Assembly: GCA_902797455.1 (NCBI GenBank)
Contig: CADBTE010000310.1
Location: forward strand, 1 to 7,197
Length of the DNA stretch: 7,197 nt
Source: an uncultured Planctomycetota bacterium
GTDB lineage: Bacteria; Planctomycetota; Planctomycetia; Pirellulales; Thermoguttaceae
Direction of reading: 5' to 3'
Shown here: in pieces, positions 1 to 5,985 of the stretch
How the letters are laid out: each line of letters starts with the position of its first letter
How positions within the stretch are numbered: position 1 is the first letter of the stretch
Position numbers and translations under genes: made by a program
Notes under the pieces: generated by a model
What the model was told of the DNA's origin: nothing
Seen by the model: only the letters and a program-made list of their open reading frames with translations
Databases searched by the model: none

Positions 1-1030
1 GAAGCGTCTTGCCGTCGAACGCCAGATCCTCGAGCTCAATGCCGTTGGAGCAATAGGAATCACCACGATTCATCGCGTCGAAAATCGACCCCGGTGTGAG
101 TTCACTGCAGCGGACATGCTGCCAGGCGACGAACGGAAGATAATCGGTCCGGAAACAGCCGTGCGAGTCGTCGGTCCCGGTCCCCATCAGAAGGTGCTGA
201 TCGTGCGACGCGCGCCAGGCGTTGACCACGTCGAAGAAACTTTCGGGGGTCCATGCGTCGGGACACAGCGGCCCGGAAGTATCGTTATTGAGCAGTTCCA
301 TCTGGATCAAATCGGGACGGGAAATCAGCGAACTGGGCTGGATGTTGTAGTACTGCCACATCGGGTGGTTCACCGTGAAGAGCCACGGCTGGCCGCTGTC
401 AGCGTACAGCTGATTGGCGGTATCGGCGGACTTTTTCAACAGCGCGTCGGTTTGGCCGTCGTCATCGATTTCGACAAAGTAATCTTTTTTGACATTAACG
501 CAGTTGGTATGAACAAAATGCGCCGTCATCTCAAAACCGGGCATCATCAGAAATTTCCCCGGCTCGCCAAACTGCGCGTTGAGTTCGTCGAAGGTCTTCA
601 TGCGAACATAGCGTCCCTCATCGGTATCGATGATATCGACCGAATCGGCACCGAACCGGTCCTGTGCCCGCCTGATATCTTCCTCGAGGAGATTCGGCCA
701 TCCCCATGCCGGGGCGACACGCTTCCAGAACGAGGTCTTCCCCTCAAAGGGTGCGAGGTCCTTCGGGGTGAAATCCATCGCGAAACCGTTGAAACGAAGC
801 CGATCGGTCTGGAGGATATTGTGGTCAGAGAGGCAGAAGAATTCATATCCATTCTTCTTATACTCGCTGACTATGACCTCGGGAAGATCCTTCCCGTCGC
901 TCCACTGCGAATGGCAATGGATATTCCCCTTGTACCAGCGAGGCGACGGCTTCTCTTGAGCCGTCACGCCGCGTACGGCCGCCGCCGCGGCCAAGGCCAT
1001 CGAGGTCTTTAAAAAATCACGACGCTGCAC
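1..1030 (-). CDS. Tat-exported PHP-domain metallohydrolase, CehA/McbA type (3' end outside window)
   Basis: Reading the minus strand from a GTG at 1030-1028 gives 343 codons with no stop, running off the left edge. The GTG is preceded by AGAAAGGA (1045-1038) with 7 bases of spacing. It is preferred to the ATG at residue 11 because it keeps a twin-arginine signal, QRRDFLK (residues 2-8), followed by an alanine-rich hydrophobic stretch and a likely cleavage site near VTA-Q (24/25). The mature part shows PHP-domain metal motifs: HCH at 38-40 followed by SDG (44-46), SDH at 68-70, PGFEMTAH with E167 and H171, NHP with H222, and DDSHG with H290. Spacing and motifs fit the CehA/McbA family of exported PHP metallohydrolases, whose known members cleave ester or carbamate bonds; the substrate here is unknown. 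It lies 45 bases downstream of the phosphodiesterase gene, so the two probably share a transcript. Family call is fairly sure; substrate is not inferable. Confidence 0.85.
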   Translation of the reverse strand, partial: MQRRDFLKTSMALAAAAAVRGVTAQEKPSPRWYKGNIHCHSQWSDGKDLPEVIVSEYKKNGYEFFCLSDHNILQTDRLRFNGFAMDFTPKDLAPFEGKTSFWKRVAPAWGWPNLLEEDIRRAQDRFGADSVDIIDTDEGRYVRMKTFDELNAQFGEPGKFLMMPGFEMTAHFVHTNCVNVKKDYFVEIDDDGQTDALLKKSADTANQLYADSGQPWLFTVNHPMWQYYNIQPSSLISRPDLIQMELLNNDTSGPLCPDAWTPESFFDVVNAWRASHDQHLLMGTGTDDSHGCFRTDYLPFVAWQHVRCSELTPGSIFDAMNRGDSYCSNGIELEDLAFDGKTL

Positions 1031-1037
1031 TGCCTTA

Positions 1038-1045
1038 TCCTTTCT
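1038..1045 (-). promoter_or_regulatory. Ribosome binding site deciding the GTG start of the PHP hydrolase
   Basis: On the minus strand AGAAAGGA lies 7 bases before the GTG at 1030. No comparable site precedes the internal ATG at codon 11. Choosing that ATG would also remove the twin-arginine motif, so this site supports the GTG. Confidence 0.6.
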
Positions 1046-1075
1046 GAATTGAAAGTTCTTCTCTGGGGAGAGATC

Positions 1076-1921
1076 TTACTTCTCCATACCCTTGATACCA
1101 CCTTCGTTGAGGGCCTCCAGGGCCAGATCGGGTCGGTTGGTAGTGATGCTGCGAACCCCATAACCATAGAGGCGGGCAATATCCTGCGGGTTATCGACTG
1201 TCCATACCATCACCTCGATGCCGCCGGCGGCCAAACGCTCGAGAAGCTCGGGACAGGCCTTGGTATAGAGCATGTCGACCACGTTCGTCCCGCACTCTTT
1301 GAGGGTTTGCTCAATTTTGGCGCAGGCCTCGTCGACGGAAACTTTTTCGTCGAACGACACCAGCCAGGCACACGGGATATCGGGAGCGATCTGACGGAAC
1401 TTCTTAACACGATTGGCGGAGAAGTCGATCAGGACCGTCTGCTTTTCCATTTTGTGGGCGCGAACCGATTCAATGAGCTTCTCTTCAAAGCCATCGGCCT
1501 TGATCTCGATGACCGCGTAGACATCGGACTGGCTGAGGAGTTCCAGCGCCTCGTCGAGCGTGGGGTATTTCTCCCCCTTGAACTGCTCCCCCTTCCAGGC
1601 CCCCGCATCGAGCTTGCGGAGCTCTTCGAAAGTGACATCCGAGGCCTTGACCTTCGCGCCGGCGATCCGTTCGAGCGTACCGTCGTGGTTGAGGTACATC
1701 ACGCCGTCTTTGGTCTGGTAGATATCCATCTCACAGCCGCTGGCGCCGACCTCAATACCGGCCTTCATCGAGGAGAGCGTATTCTCGGGGGCGATGGCGG
1801 AAAAACCTCGGTGGGCAACCACCGGCAGGAACGGCATGGCGGGATAGTTCTCTTGGGCGTTAACAAAGGCGGTAAGCAGCGGGGCTGCCGCAAGAGCGCA
1901 AAGCAGGGCGATATTTTTCAT
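1076..1921 (-). CDS. Secreted glycerophosphodiester phosphodiesterase (GDPD family)
   Basis: A 281-residue protein of the GDPD TIM-barrel family, which hydrolyses glycerophosphodiesters (deacylated phospholipids) to glycerol 3-phosphate and an alcohol. Residues 1-22 form a Sec signal peptide (MKN, hydrophobic core, cut near VNA-Q), so it acts outside the cytoplasm. Family residues are all visible: the AHRG motif with H37 and R38, PENT at 45-48, metal ligands E64 and D66 in CEMD, H79 in NHD, E139 and K141 in VIEIK, and a C-terminal VWTVDN (W240) followed by GVRSITTNRPD. Mature length of about 259 residues is normal for a bacterial GDPD. The ATG is preceded by AAGGAG with a 10-base spacer. It is first in a probable two-gene operon with the exported PHP hydrolase, suggesting extracellular scavenging of phosphate, glycerol or lipid head groups (inference). 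Bacterial names such as glpQ or ugpQ cannot be assigned from sequence alone. Confidence 0.95.
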   Translation of the reverse strand: MKNIALLCALAAAPLLTAFVNAQENYPAMPFLPVVAHRGFSAIAPENTLSSMKAGIEVGASGCEMDIYQTKDGVMYLNHDGTLERIAGAKVKASDVTFEELRKLDAGAWKGEQFKGEKYPTLDEALELLSQSDVYAVIEIKADGFEEKLIESVRAHKMEKQTVLIDFSANRVKKFRQIAPDIPCAWLVSFDEKVSVDEACAKIEQTLKECGTNVVDMLYTKACPELLERLAAGGIEVMVWTVDNPQDIARLYGYGVRSITTNRPDLALEALNEGGIKGMEK

Positions 1922-1978
1922 AGGGGAAAAACTCCTTGAGGAAAATGTTTGGGTAAATACGTCTTTTTATGACGGAGA

Positions 1979-2007
1979 ATTGTACCCCGTGGAAAACAAA
2001 AAAACAA
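1979..2007 (-). promoter_or_regulatory. Candidate promoter for the GDPD-PHP operon
   Basis: On the minus strand, TTGTTT (2007-2002) and TACAAT (1984-1979) are separated by exactly 17 bases. The -10 box matches the sigma-70 consensus at 5 of 6 positions and the -35 at 3 of 6. The box ends 57 bases before the GDPD start codon, a normal leader length. A T-rich tract lies just upstream of and within the spacer. This is visual matching only. Confidence 0.4.
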
Positions 2008-2080
2008 GTTCGAACCGGCCGCGGCCCGAAGAGTATTTCCAGCGAATAGGGGGATTGGGGGGAAAGAGGATCTGTCCATA

Positions 2081-2109
2081 TTGCCTTGAACAGTCAAAAG
2101 CGTTATTAT
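2081..2109 (+). promoter_or_regulatory. Candidate promoter for the orphan membrane protein-fmt operon
   Basis: TTGCCT (2081-2086) and TATTAT (2104-2109) are separated by 17 bases; they match the sigma-70 consensus at 4 of 6 and 5 of 6 positions. The start codon at 2191 is 81 bases downstream of the -10. The rest of the 1922-2190 gap contains the opposing GDPD promoter candidate and no convincing gene. The arrangement suggests back-to-back divergent promoters about 75 bases apart. Confidence 0.4.
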
Positions 2110-2190
2110 AGAGGCGGTATTTGAGAAACGTTCTTCCCCAAAAGGGAGAAACGCTTCAGGCACTGTTGTCAAGTTAGGGAACCGCGAACT

Positions 2191-2871
2191 ATGTCCCGCA
2201 TTCTACCGCGAGTTGTATTGGCCGCCGCGGCGCTTTGTCTGTTGGGCGCTGCTGGATCATACGCCGCCGACGACGATATTCTTCGTCCCTCCCACGAGAC
2301 GAACCAGACCCGACGTACAGATGACAGTGTCATCCCGCCGCGAAACACCTCCGCGTCACGTTCAGGAAGCCAAGATTTTGACGGAAACCTTACCAGCGCC
2401 CCCTCGCGTTCCGCGCGCGATCCCGCCGCGCTGGGTTCTTCGCTGGACAATGACCTTCAAAATCGTCCCCCCGAACCGGTTCAAAAGCCGTCGAATAATC
2501 TTTATCCCCAGGGATTCCTGACGATGTCGACCCCTTCGGCCGGTTCCATGCTGGACGATGGCTCCTCCGAGTCCGAAACCGCCTCAGATAAAGATTCCGG
2601 AATTCTTCTGGCCACGATGCTGGGACTGTTGATCTTCGGTATCTTCACCTGGAGCGACTACCGTTATCGGCAGGTTCTCCAGTCGCTTATGGCCAAAAAT
2701 CGGCGGATTCTCGGCGGCGAAATCATCGACAGCTCCACCGAGGCGATCGCCTCTCCCTGGGAAGGTCTTTTCCCCTTCTCCGACAGTTGGTTCCCCTGGT
2801 TCCGCCCCACCCGAAGTGACGTTGATCTGAGTACCCAAATCGCCCTGCTCAACGATGATCCCAAACTCTAA
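2191..2871 (+). CDS. Unrecognised exported single-pass membrane protein
   Basis: A 226-residue protein I do not recognise. Residues 1-25 look like a Sec signal peptide (R4/R7, hydrophobic core 8-23, cut near SYA-A). C16 is not in a lipobox, so a lipoprotein is unlikely. Residues 26-135 are polar, rich in Ser, Asp, Pro and Arg with no repeats, and are probably disordered and outside the cytoplasm. One strong membrane segment spans about 137-154 (GILLATMLGLLIFGIFTW). It is followed by a basic stretch (YRYR, KNRR) and then a Trp/Phe/Pro-rich patch near 190-206 and an acidic end; the basic flank predicts a cytoplasmic C-terminus of about 70 residues. The ATG has a modest AGGGA (2176-2180) 10 bases upstream. 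The gene ends 3 bases before fmt, so the two are cotranscribed. This says little about function, since fmt often has arbitrary neighbours. The signal peptide and good RBS argue that it is a real gene. Confidence 0.75.
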   Translation: MSRILPRVVLAAAALCLLGAAGSYAADDDILRPSHETNQTRRTDDSVIPPRNTSASRSGSQDFDGNLTSAPSRSARDPAALGSSLDNDLQNRPPEPVQKPSNNLYPQGFLTMSTPSAGSMLDDGSSESETASDKDSGILLATMLGLLIFGIFTWSDYRYRQVLQSLMAKNRRILGGEIIDSSTEAIASPWEGLFPFSDSWFPWFRPTRSDVDLSTQIALLNDDPKL

Positions 2872-2874
2872 ACC

Positions 2875-3834
2875 ATGAAGGTAGTCACCTTAGCCAACGG
2901 AGATTTCGCCGCTCCCTCTTTTGAGGCTATCGCCTCGTCTGAGCATGAGGCCGCCGCGCTGTTTGTCTTTCCGATTCGAGGAAAAACCCGTAAAAAAACC
3001 GAACTTTCCGCTGTACGCCGGATCGCCCAAGATCACGCGATTCCGGTGGTGAATTTAGCCGACATCAATACCCCCGAGGGGATCGAACTTTTAAAGTCTT
3101 TCTCCCCCGATATCCTCTTCATCTGCGACTACGGAAAGATTCTCCACCCTGAGGTAATCGCGGCCGCCCCTTACGGGGGCGTCAATCTCCATGGTTCTCT
3201 CCTGCCGCGCTACCGCGGTGCCGCTCCGGTCCATCGGGCCATTCTCGCCGGCGAGACCATCTTCGGTGTCTCCGTCATTCATATTATCCCCCAGGTCGAC
3301 GCCGGACCGGTGATTCTCAGCGCGAAAGACCCTGTTTCGTACGATCTGACCGAGCAGCAGACCGTCGTCGAAATCGAGGAACGTCTCTCGCGCCTCGGCG
3401 CGCCGCTGGTTCTTCGAGCGTTCGACCTCATCGCCTCGGGCAAAGCCCAGCCCCTTCCTCAAAATGACCGTCAGGCGACCCGCGCCCCCAAGATCCGCAA
3501 AGAAGAGGGGCGCATCGATTGGTCCAAGACGATGCTCGAAATCATCAACCAGTACCGCGCCTTCCAGCCGTGGCCCAAGACCTTCTCGGACTGGACGCGT
3601 GACGGCAAACCGCCAATGCGACTGATCCTCGGCCCCTTCACCCGTACCGTCTTAACACCTCCGGACGACGCGAAAATCGGTGAGGTGATTCGTCCTAAGG
3701 GAGGTCGGCTCTTAATCCGCTGCGGCGACGGGGTGATCCAAGTCGACCGAATCCAACCGGCTGGTAAGCGGGTCATGACCGGCAAAGAGTTCCTGATCGG
3801 CTACCGTATGGCCGACGCAGAAGTTTTCCAGTAA
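2875..3834 (+). CDS. fmt: Methionyl-tRNA formyltransferase
   Basis: A 319-residue cytoplasmic enzyme that transfers a formyl group from 10-formyl-tetrahydrofolate to Met-tRNA for initiation of translation. The N-terminal Rossmann-like formyltransferase domain (about 1-190) contains the hallmark NLHGSLLPRYRGAAP. The catalytic trio is present: N104, H106 and D142 (in QVDAGPVIL). A basic loop RGKTRKK (35-41) corresponds to the region that contacts the tRNA in known enzymes. The C-terminal tRNA-binding domain runs from about residue 204 (APKIRKEEGRIDW, then FQPWPKTF) to the end. Length matches the usual 305-320 residues. The ATG is 3 bases after the stop codon of the upstream membrane-protein gene and has no purine-rich Shine-Dalgarno site, so translation probably depends on coupling. 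The peptide deformylase gene (def), a common partner, is not adjacent here. The next gene is 213 bases away, so fmt may end its operon, although no clear terminator follows it. Confidence 0.97.
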   Translation: MKVVTLANGDFAAPSFEAIASSEHEAAALFVFPIRGKTRKKTELSAVRRIAQDHAIPVVNLADINTPEGIELLKSFSPDILFICDYGKILHPEVIAAAPYGGVNLHGSLLPRYRGAAPVHRAILAGETIFGVSVIHIIPQVDAGPVILSAKDPVSYDLTEQQTVVEIEERLSRLGAPLVLRAFDLIASGKAQPLPQNDRQATRAPKIRKEEGRIDWSKTMLEIINQYRAFQPWPKTFSDWTRDGKPPMRLILGPFTRTVLTPPDDAKIGEVIRPKGGRLLIRCGDGVIQVDRIQPAGKRVMTGKEFLIGYRMADAEVFQ

Positions 3835-3911
3835 GCCGCAAAAACAACCCTTCGGAAACCTTTCTCGTCTGGCGCTTTCCGGTGCCTATGGTACGCGCCT
3901 GTGGTTCGCGG

Positions 3912-3917
3912 TATAAT
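3912..3917 (+). promoter_or_regulatory. Consensus -10 box upstream of galE
   Basis: A perfect TATAAT lies 130 bases before the galE GTG. No good -35 box stands 16-18 bases upstream (the sequence there reads ATGGTAC), and there is no TGn extension, so activity may need an activator or a different sigma factor. Transcription from here would begin near 3924, about 10 bases before the stem-loop at 3934-4005. That would give galE a structured leader of about 124 bases. Confidence 0.4.
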
Positions 3918-3933
3918 TACCGTTGTGTATAAG

Positions 3934-4005
3934 GGTGTTTTTGCTGTTCTTACACCACTGTGTTGTCCGCCTAGATATGAACACAGCTTCCCCTGCAAAA
4001 ACGCC
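3934..4005 (+). other. Nested stem-loop in the galE upstream region, possible structured leader RNA
   Basis: GGTGTTTTTGC (3934-3944) can pair with GCAAAAACGCC (3995-4005) over 11 positions, with one G-U wobble. Inside the 50-base loop, CTGTGTT (3958-3964) pairs perfectly with AACACAG (3980-3986) around a 15-base loop. TTACAC in the internal loop (3950-3955) is also complementary to GTGTAA at 4015-4020, which would make a pseudoknot. No T-run follows, so it is not an intrinsic terminator. It lies between fmt and galE and just downstream of the TATAAT. I match it to no known riboswitch class. It could be a cis-regulatory leader, a small RNA or chance pairing. Confidence 0.35.
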
Positions 4006-4047
4006 GAAAGAGCCGTGTAAAGTCGTTAAAAGCAATCGAGGTTAATC

Positions 4048-5037
4048 GTGAATGTTCTTGTGACCGGCGGGGCGGGTTATATCGGTTCTCACGCGGTGCG
4101 CGCGCTTTTGGCGCACGGAGACTCGCCAGTGGTGATGGATAATCTCTTTCGCGGCCACCGTCAGGCCGTTCCGGAAAACGTCCCCTTCTTCCAGGTCGAT
4201 CTGGCCGAGACCGATAAAATCGTCCAGATTCTGACCGACCACAAAATCGAGGCGGTTCTGCACTTTGCCGCGCTGACCTACGTCGGCGAGTCGGTCCAGC
4301 AGCCGCTGCGCTACTACGCCAACAATACCGCCGGCGCCATTTCTCTTCTGACGGCGATGGACCGCGCCGGAGTCAGAAAAATTGTATTCAGCTCCACCGC
4401 GGCGACCTTTGGCGAGCCGGAGGAAGTCCCGATTGTCGAGACCTCGCCGCAGCATCCCATCAATCCGTACGGCCGCTCGAAGTGGATGGTGGAACAGATC
4501 CTTCAAGACTATGCCGGCGCTAATCCCAAGTTCGGTTACTGCGTCCTTCGCTATTTCAATGTCGCCGGCGATTCTCTGGGCGGCGACATCGGTGAGGATC
4601 ACACCCCCGAGACACATATCATCCCCAATATTCTCTTTGTTCCGCTCGGCAAGAAAGAGAGTTTCACTCTCTTCGGGGACGACTATCCCACTCCCGACGG
4701 AACCTGTGTGCGCGATTACGTCCACGTTGAAGATTTGATCGACGCTCACATCCTGGCGCTGGATGCTTTAAAGGATGGGGATCGCCGCTACTACAACCTC
4801 GGCATCGGCCGGGGATATTCCGTCAAGGAAATGCTCGACGCCGCCGAGCGGGTGGTAGGCCAGAAGATTCCCCACCAGGTCGGCCCCCGCCGCAGCGGTG
4901 ACCCGGGAACTCTCTACACCTCATCCGAGAAGATTCAGCGCGAACTGGGGTGGTCGCCGAAACATACCGAGGTCGACGACGTTATCGCCACCGCCTGGAA
5001 TTGGCATAAGAACCATCCCAACGGCTACGGATCCTGA
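4048..5037 (+). CDS. galE: UDP-glucose 4-epimerase
   Basis: A 329-residue extended short-chain dehydrogenase that interconverts UDP-glucose and UDP-galactose with bound NAD, linking galactose use to the supply of UDP-galactose for polysaccharides. It begins with the NAD-binding GGAGYIGSH (residues 7-15). The active site has Y141 and K145 (NPYGRSK), and T117 in FSSTAATFG stands where E. coli GalE has Ser124, a common and functional variant. RYFNVAG, the GEDHTPETHIIP segment and TPDGTCVRDYVHVEDL are characteristic of GalE rather than of related epimerases. Length is typical (about 330-340). The start is GTG, with GAGG (4038-4041) 6 bases upstream; no in-frame ATG gives the complete nucleotide-binding loop. 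An SDR gene follows after 22 bases and is probably cotranscribed. Neighbouring gal genes are absent, suggesting a biosynthetic rather than a galactose-catabolic role (inference). Confidence 0.96.
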   Translation: MNVLVTGGAGYIGSHAVRALLAHGDSPVVMDNLFRGHRQAVPENVPFFQVDLAETDKIVQILTDHKIEAVLHFAALTYVGESVQQPLRYYANNTAGAISLLTAMDRAGVRKIVFSSTAATFGEPEEVPIVETSPQHPINPYGRSKWMVEQILQDYAGANPKFGYCVLRYFNVAGDSLGGDIGEDHTPETHIIPNILFVPLGKKESFTLFGDDYPTPDGTCVRDYVHVEDLIDAHILALDALKDGDRRYYNLGIGRGYSVKEMLDAAERVVGQKIPHQVGPRRSGDPGTLYTSSEKIQRELGWSPKHTEVDDVIATAWNWHKNHPNGYGS

Positions 5038-5059
5038 TGAACTTCAAACGGGGGGCTTC

Positions 5060-5905
5060 GTGGACAAAAAAAGAATCATCTTCATCACGGGCGCCAGCGG
5101 CGGAATCGGCCTGGCCTTGGCGCGGACTTTGGCCAAACCGGGGACGATTCTCCTCCTTCAGGCCAGCAGCCGCTACGACGAGCTCAAAGCGCTCAGCCGC
5201 GAGATCGGGGGTTCTTCCATCGGTATCGAGACCTTTAAGGCCGATCTGTCCAAAAGTGACGAACAGGACCACTTCGTCGACGAGGCCCTCGTGTGGCTCG
5301 ATCGATTCAACCCCCAAAGCATCGGGACGATCTCGTGGATCAACGCCGCGGGAGTCGATCTGATGAATCCCCAAACAAAGGAGCTCCCCTTTGACGTTCG
5401 GCTGAGAATGATTCTGTCGGTCGACGTCGAGGCCCCGATCAGAATGTCGCGCCGGGTTGGTTTGAGGATGACCGAGCTGACGATGCTCAATCAGATCGAG
5501 CAAGCGGCCGTCTCCCCCATCAACGCGTCGATCCTCTTTTTCGGCTGGGATGGCGCCGCGCGCGGGATGGCCGGGGAGTCGGGGATGCTCTACGCGGCGG
5601 CCAAGGGGGGGATCACCGCGTTTTCCCGTTCGCTGGCCCAAGAGCTCGCCCCGTTTGTCCGCGTCTTGACCATCTCCCCCGGCTGGATCGAGACCACCTG
5701 GGGCAAAAGCGCTCCGAAGGCGGTCCATCGTCACCGCAGCGAGTCTCTCCTCGATCGCTGGGGGTCTCCTGAAGAGGTAGCAAATCTGGCCGACTTCCTC
5801 ATTTCGCAGAGGGCCTCTTATATCAACGCTCAAAACATTGAAATCAACGGTGGTTTCCGCCCTTATCCCCGTAAAACATTTGACACCTCCCGCCCCGGCA
5901 GCTAA
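5060..5905 (+). CDS. Short-chain dehydrogenase/reductase family protein with an atypical active site
   Basis: A 281-residue protein of the classical SDR fold. The start is GTG at 5060, behind a G-run (5050-5055) 4 bases upstream. The frame stays open upstream into galE, but this start places the cofactor motif TGASGGIG at the usual residues 10-17. INAAG (N95-G98) is the structural Asn motif and YAAAK (Y178, K182) the catalytic pair. SPGWIETTW after it, then WGSPEEVANLADFL and the IEINGGF end, are usual for the family. The segment that normally carries the catalytic serine reads FFGWDGAARG (161-170), with Gly165 thirteen residues before the Tyr and no Ser in the equivalent place. The stretch from INAAG to the Tyr is about 18 residues longer than in FabG. 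It may be an oxidoreductase with changed chemistry or a non-catalytic homologue. It lies 22 bases behind galE, probably in one operon. Substrate unknown. Confidence 0.88.
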   Translation: MDKKRIIFITGASGGIGLALARTLAKPGTILLLQASSRYDELKALSREIGGSSIGIETFKADLSKSDEQDHFVDEALVWLDRFNPQSIGTISWINAAGVDLMNPQTKELPFDVRLRMILSVDVEAPIRMSRRVGLRMTELTMLNQIEQAAVSPINASILFFGWDGAARGMAGESGMLYAAAKGGITAFSRSLAQELAPFVRVLTISPGWIETTWGKSAPKAVHRHRSESLLDRWGSPEEVANLADFLISQRASYINAQNIEINGGFRPYPRKTFDTSRPGS

Positions 5906-5927
5906 AATATTTTTGTCGCCGGGTTTT
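5894..5927 (+). terminator. Possible weak intrinsic terminator at the end of the SDR gene
   Basis: CCCGGC (5894-5899) pairs with GCCGGG (5918-5923), followed directly by TTTT (5924-5927). The enclosed loop holds the SDR stop codon and the self-complementary AAAATATTTT (5904-5913), which may extend the stem after mismatches. The T-tract is short and interrupted by CCGG, so termination would be partial at best. Some read-through from galE-SDR into the permease gene is therefore possible. Confidence 0.4.
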
Positions 5928-5949
5928 CCGGTAAAACACTATTTTTGTC
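5908..5949 (+). repeat. 10-bp direct repeat TATTTTTGTC upstream of the permease gene
   Basis: Identical copies of TATTTTTGTC stand at 5908-5917 and 5940-5949, 32 bases apart, which is close to three turns of the helix. Both lie in the 80-base gap before the permease start. A second short repeat, GTAAAACA, occurs at 5871-5878 and 5931-5938. The arrangement would suit a dimeric regulator binding one face of the DNA, but short AT-rich repeats can arise by chance. Confidence 0.35.
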
Positions 5950-5970
5950 AGCAGCGTTCAAGAAACGTAT

Positions 5971-5979
5971 AGGAAGAGG
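5971..5979 (+). promoter_or_regulatory. Strong Shine-Dalgarno site of the permease gene
   Basis: AGGAAGAGG ends 6 bases before the ATG at 5986. This spacing favours that ATG over the in-frame ATG two codons later (5992). It is the best ribosome binding site in the window, suggesting efficient translation. Confidence 0.6.
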
Positions 5980-5985
5980 TACGCC

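Noticed and set aside
116..1012. Long plus-strand open frame (298 codons) opposite the PHP hydrolase gene
   Set aside because: The minus strand gives a recognisable PHP protein with all metal motifs over the same bases. The plus frame has no family resemblance and is an antisense by-product of GC-rich codon use.
1049..1939. Plus-strand open frame (296 codons) opposite the GDPD gene
   Set aside because: The minus-strand GDPD has a signal peptide, catalytic residues and an RBS. The opposite frame shows none and is a mirror of its codons.
1922..1978. Pho-box-like CCGTCATAAA upstream of the GDPD gene on the minus strand
   Set aside because: Only a single loose half-site lies downstream of the likely -10 box. 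There is no second half-site at the right spacing.
3853..3881. CGGAAA/TTTCCG inverted repeat after fmt as a terminator
   Set aside because: The stem is only 6 bp with a 17-base loop and no following T-tract.
4042..4749. Minus-strand open frame opposite galE
   Set aside because: It lies wholly on a clear galE and has no recognisable motif or RBS.
4898..5059. Upstream extension of the SDR frame into galE, and an ATG at 5037 overlapping the galE stop
   Set aside because: The extension would overlap galE by 140 bases and add residues before an already normal N-terminus. The ATG at 5037 is in a different frame from the SDR.
4982..5833. Minus-strand open frame (283 codons) opposite the SDR gene
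   Set aside because: It is charged, low-complexity in character and lies antisense to a motif-rich SDR.
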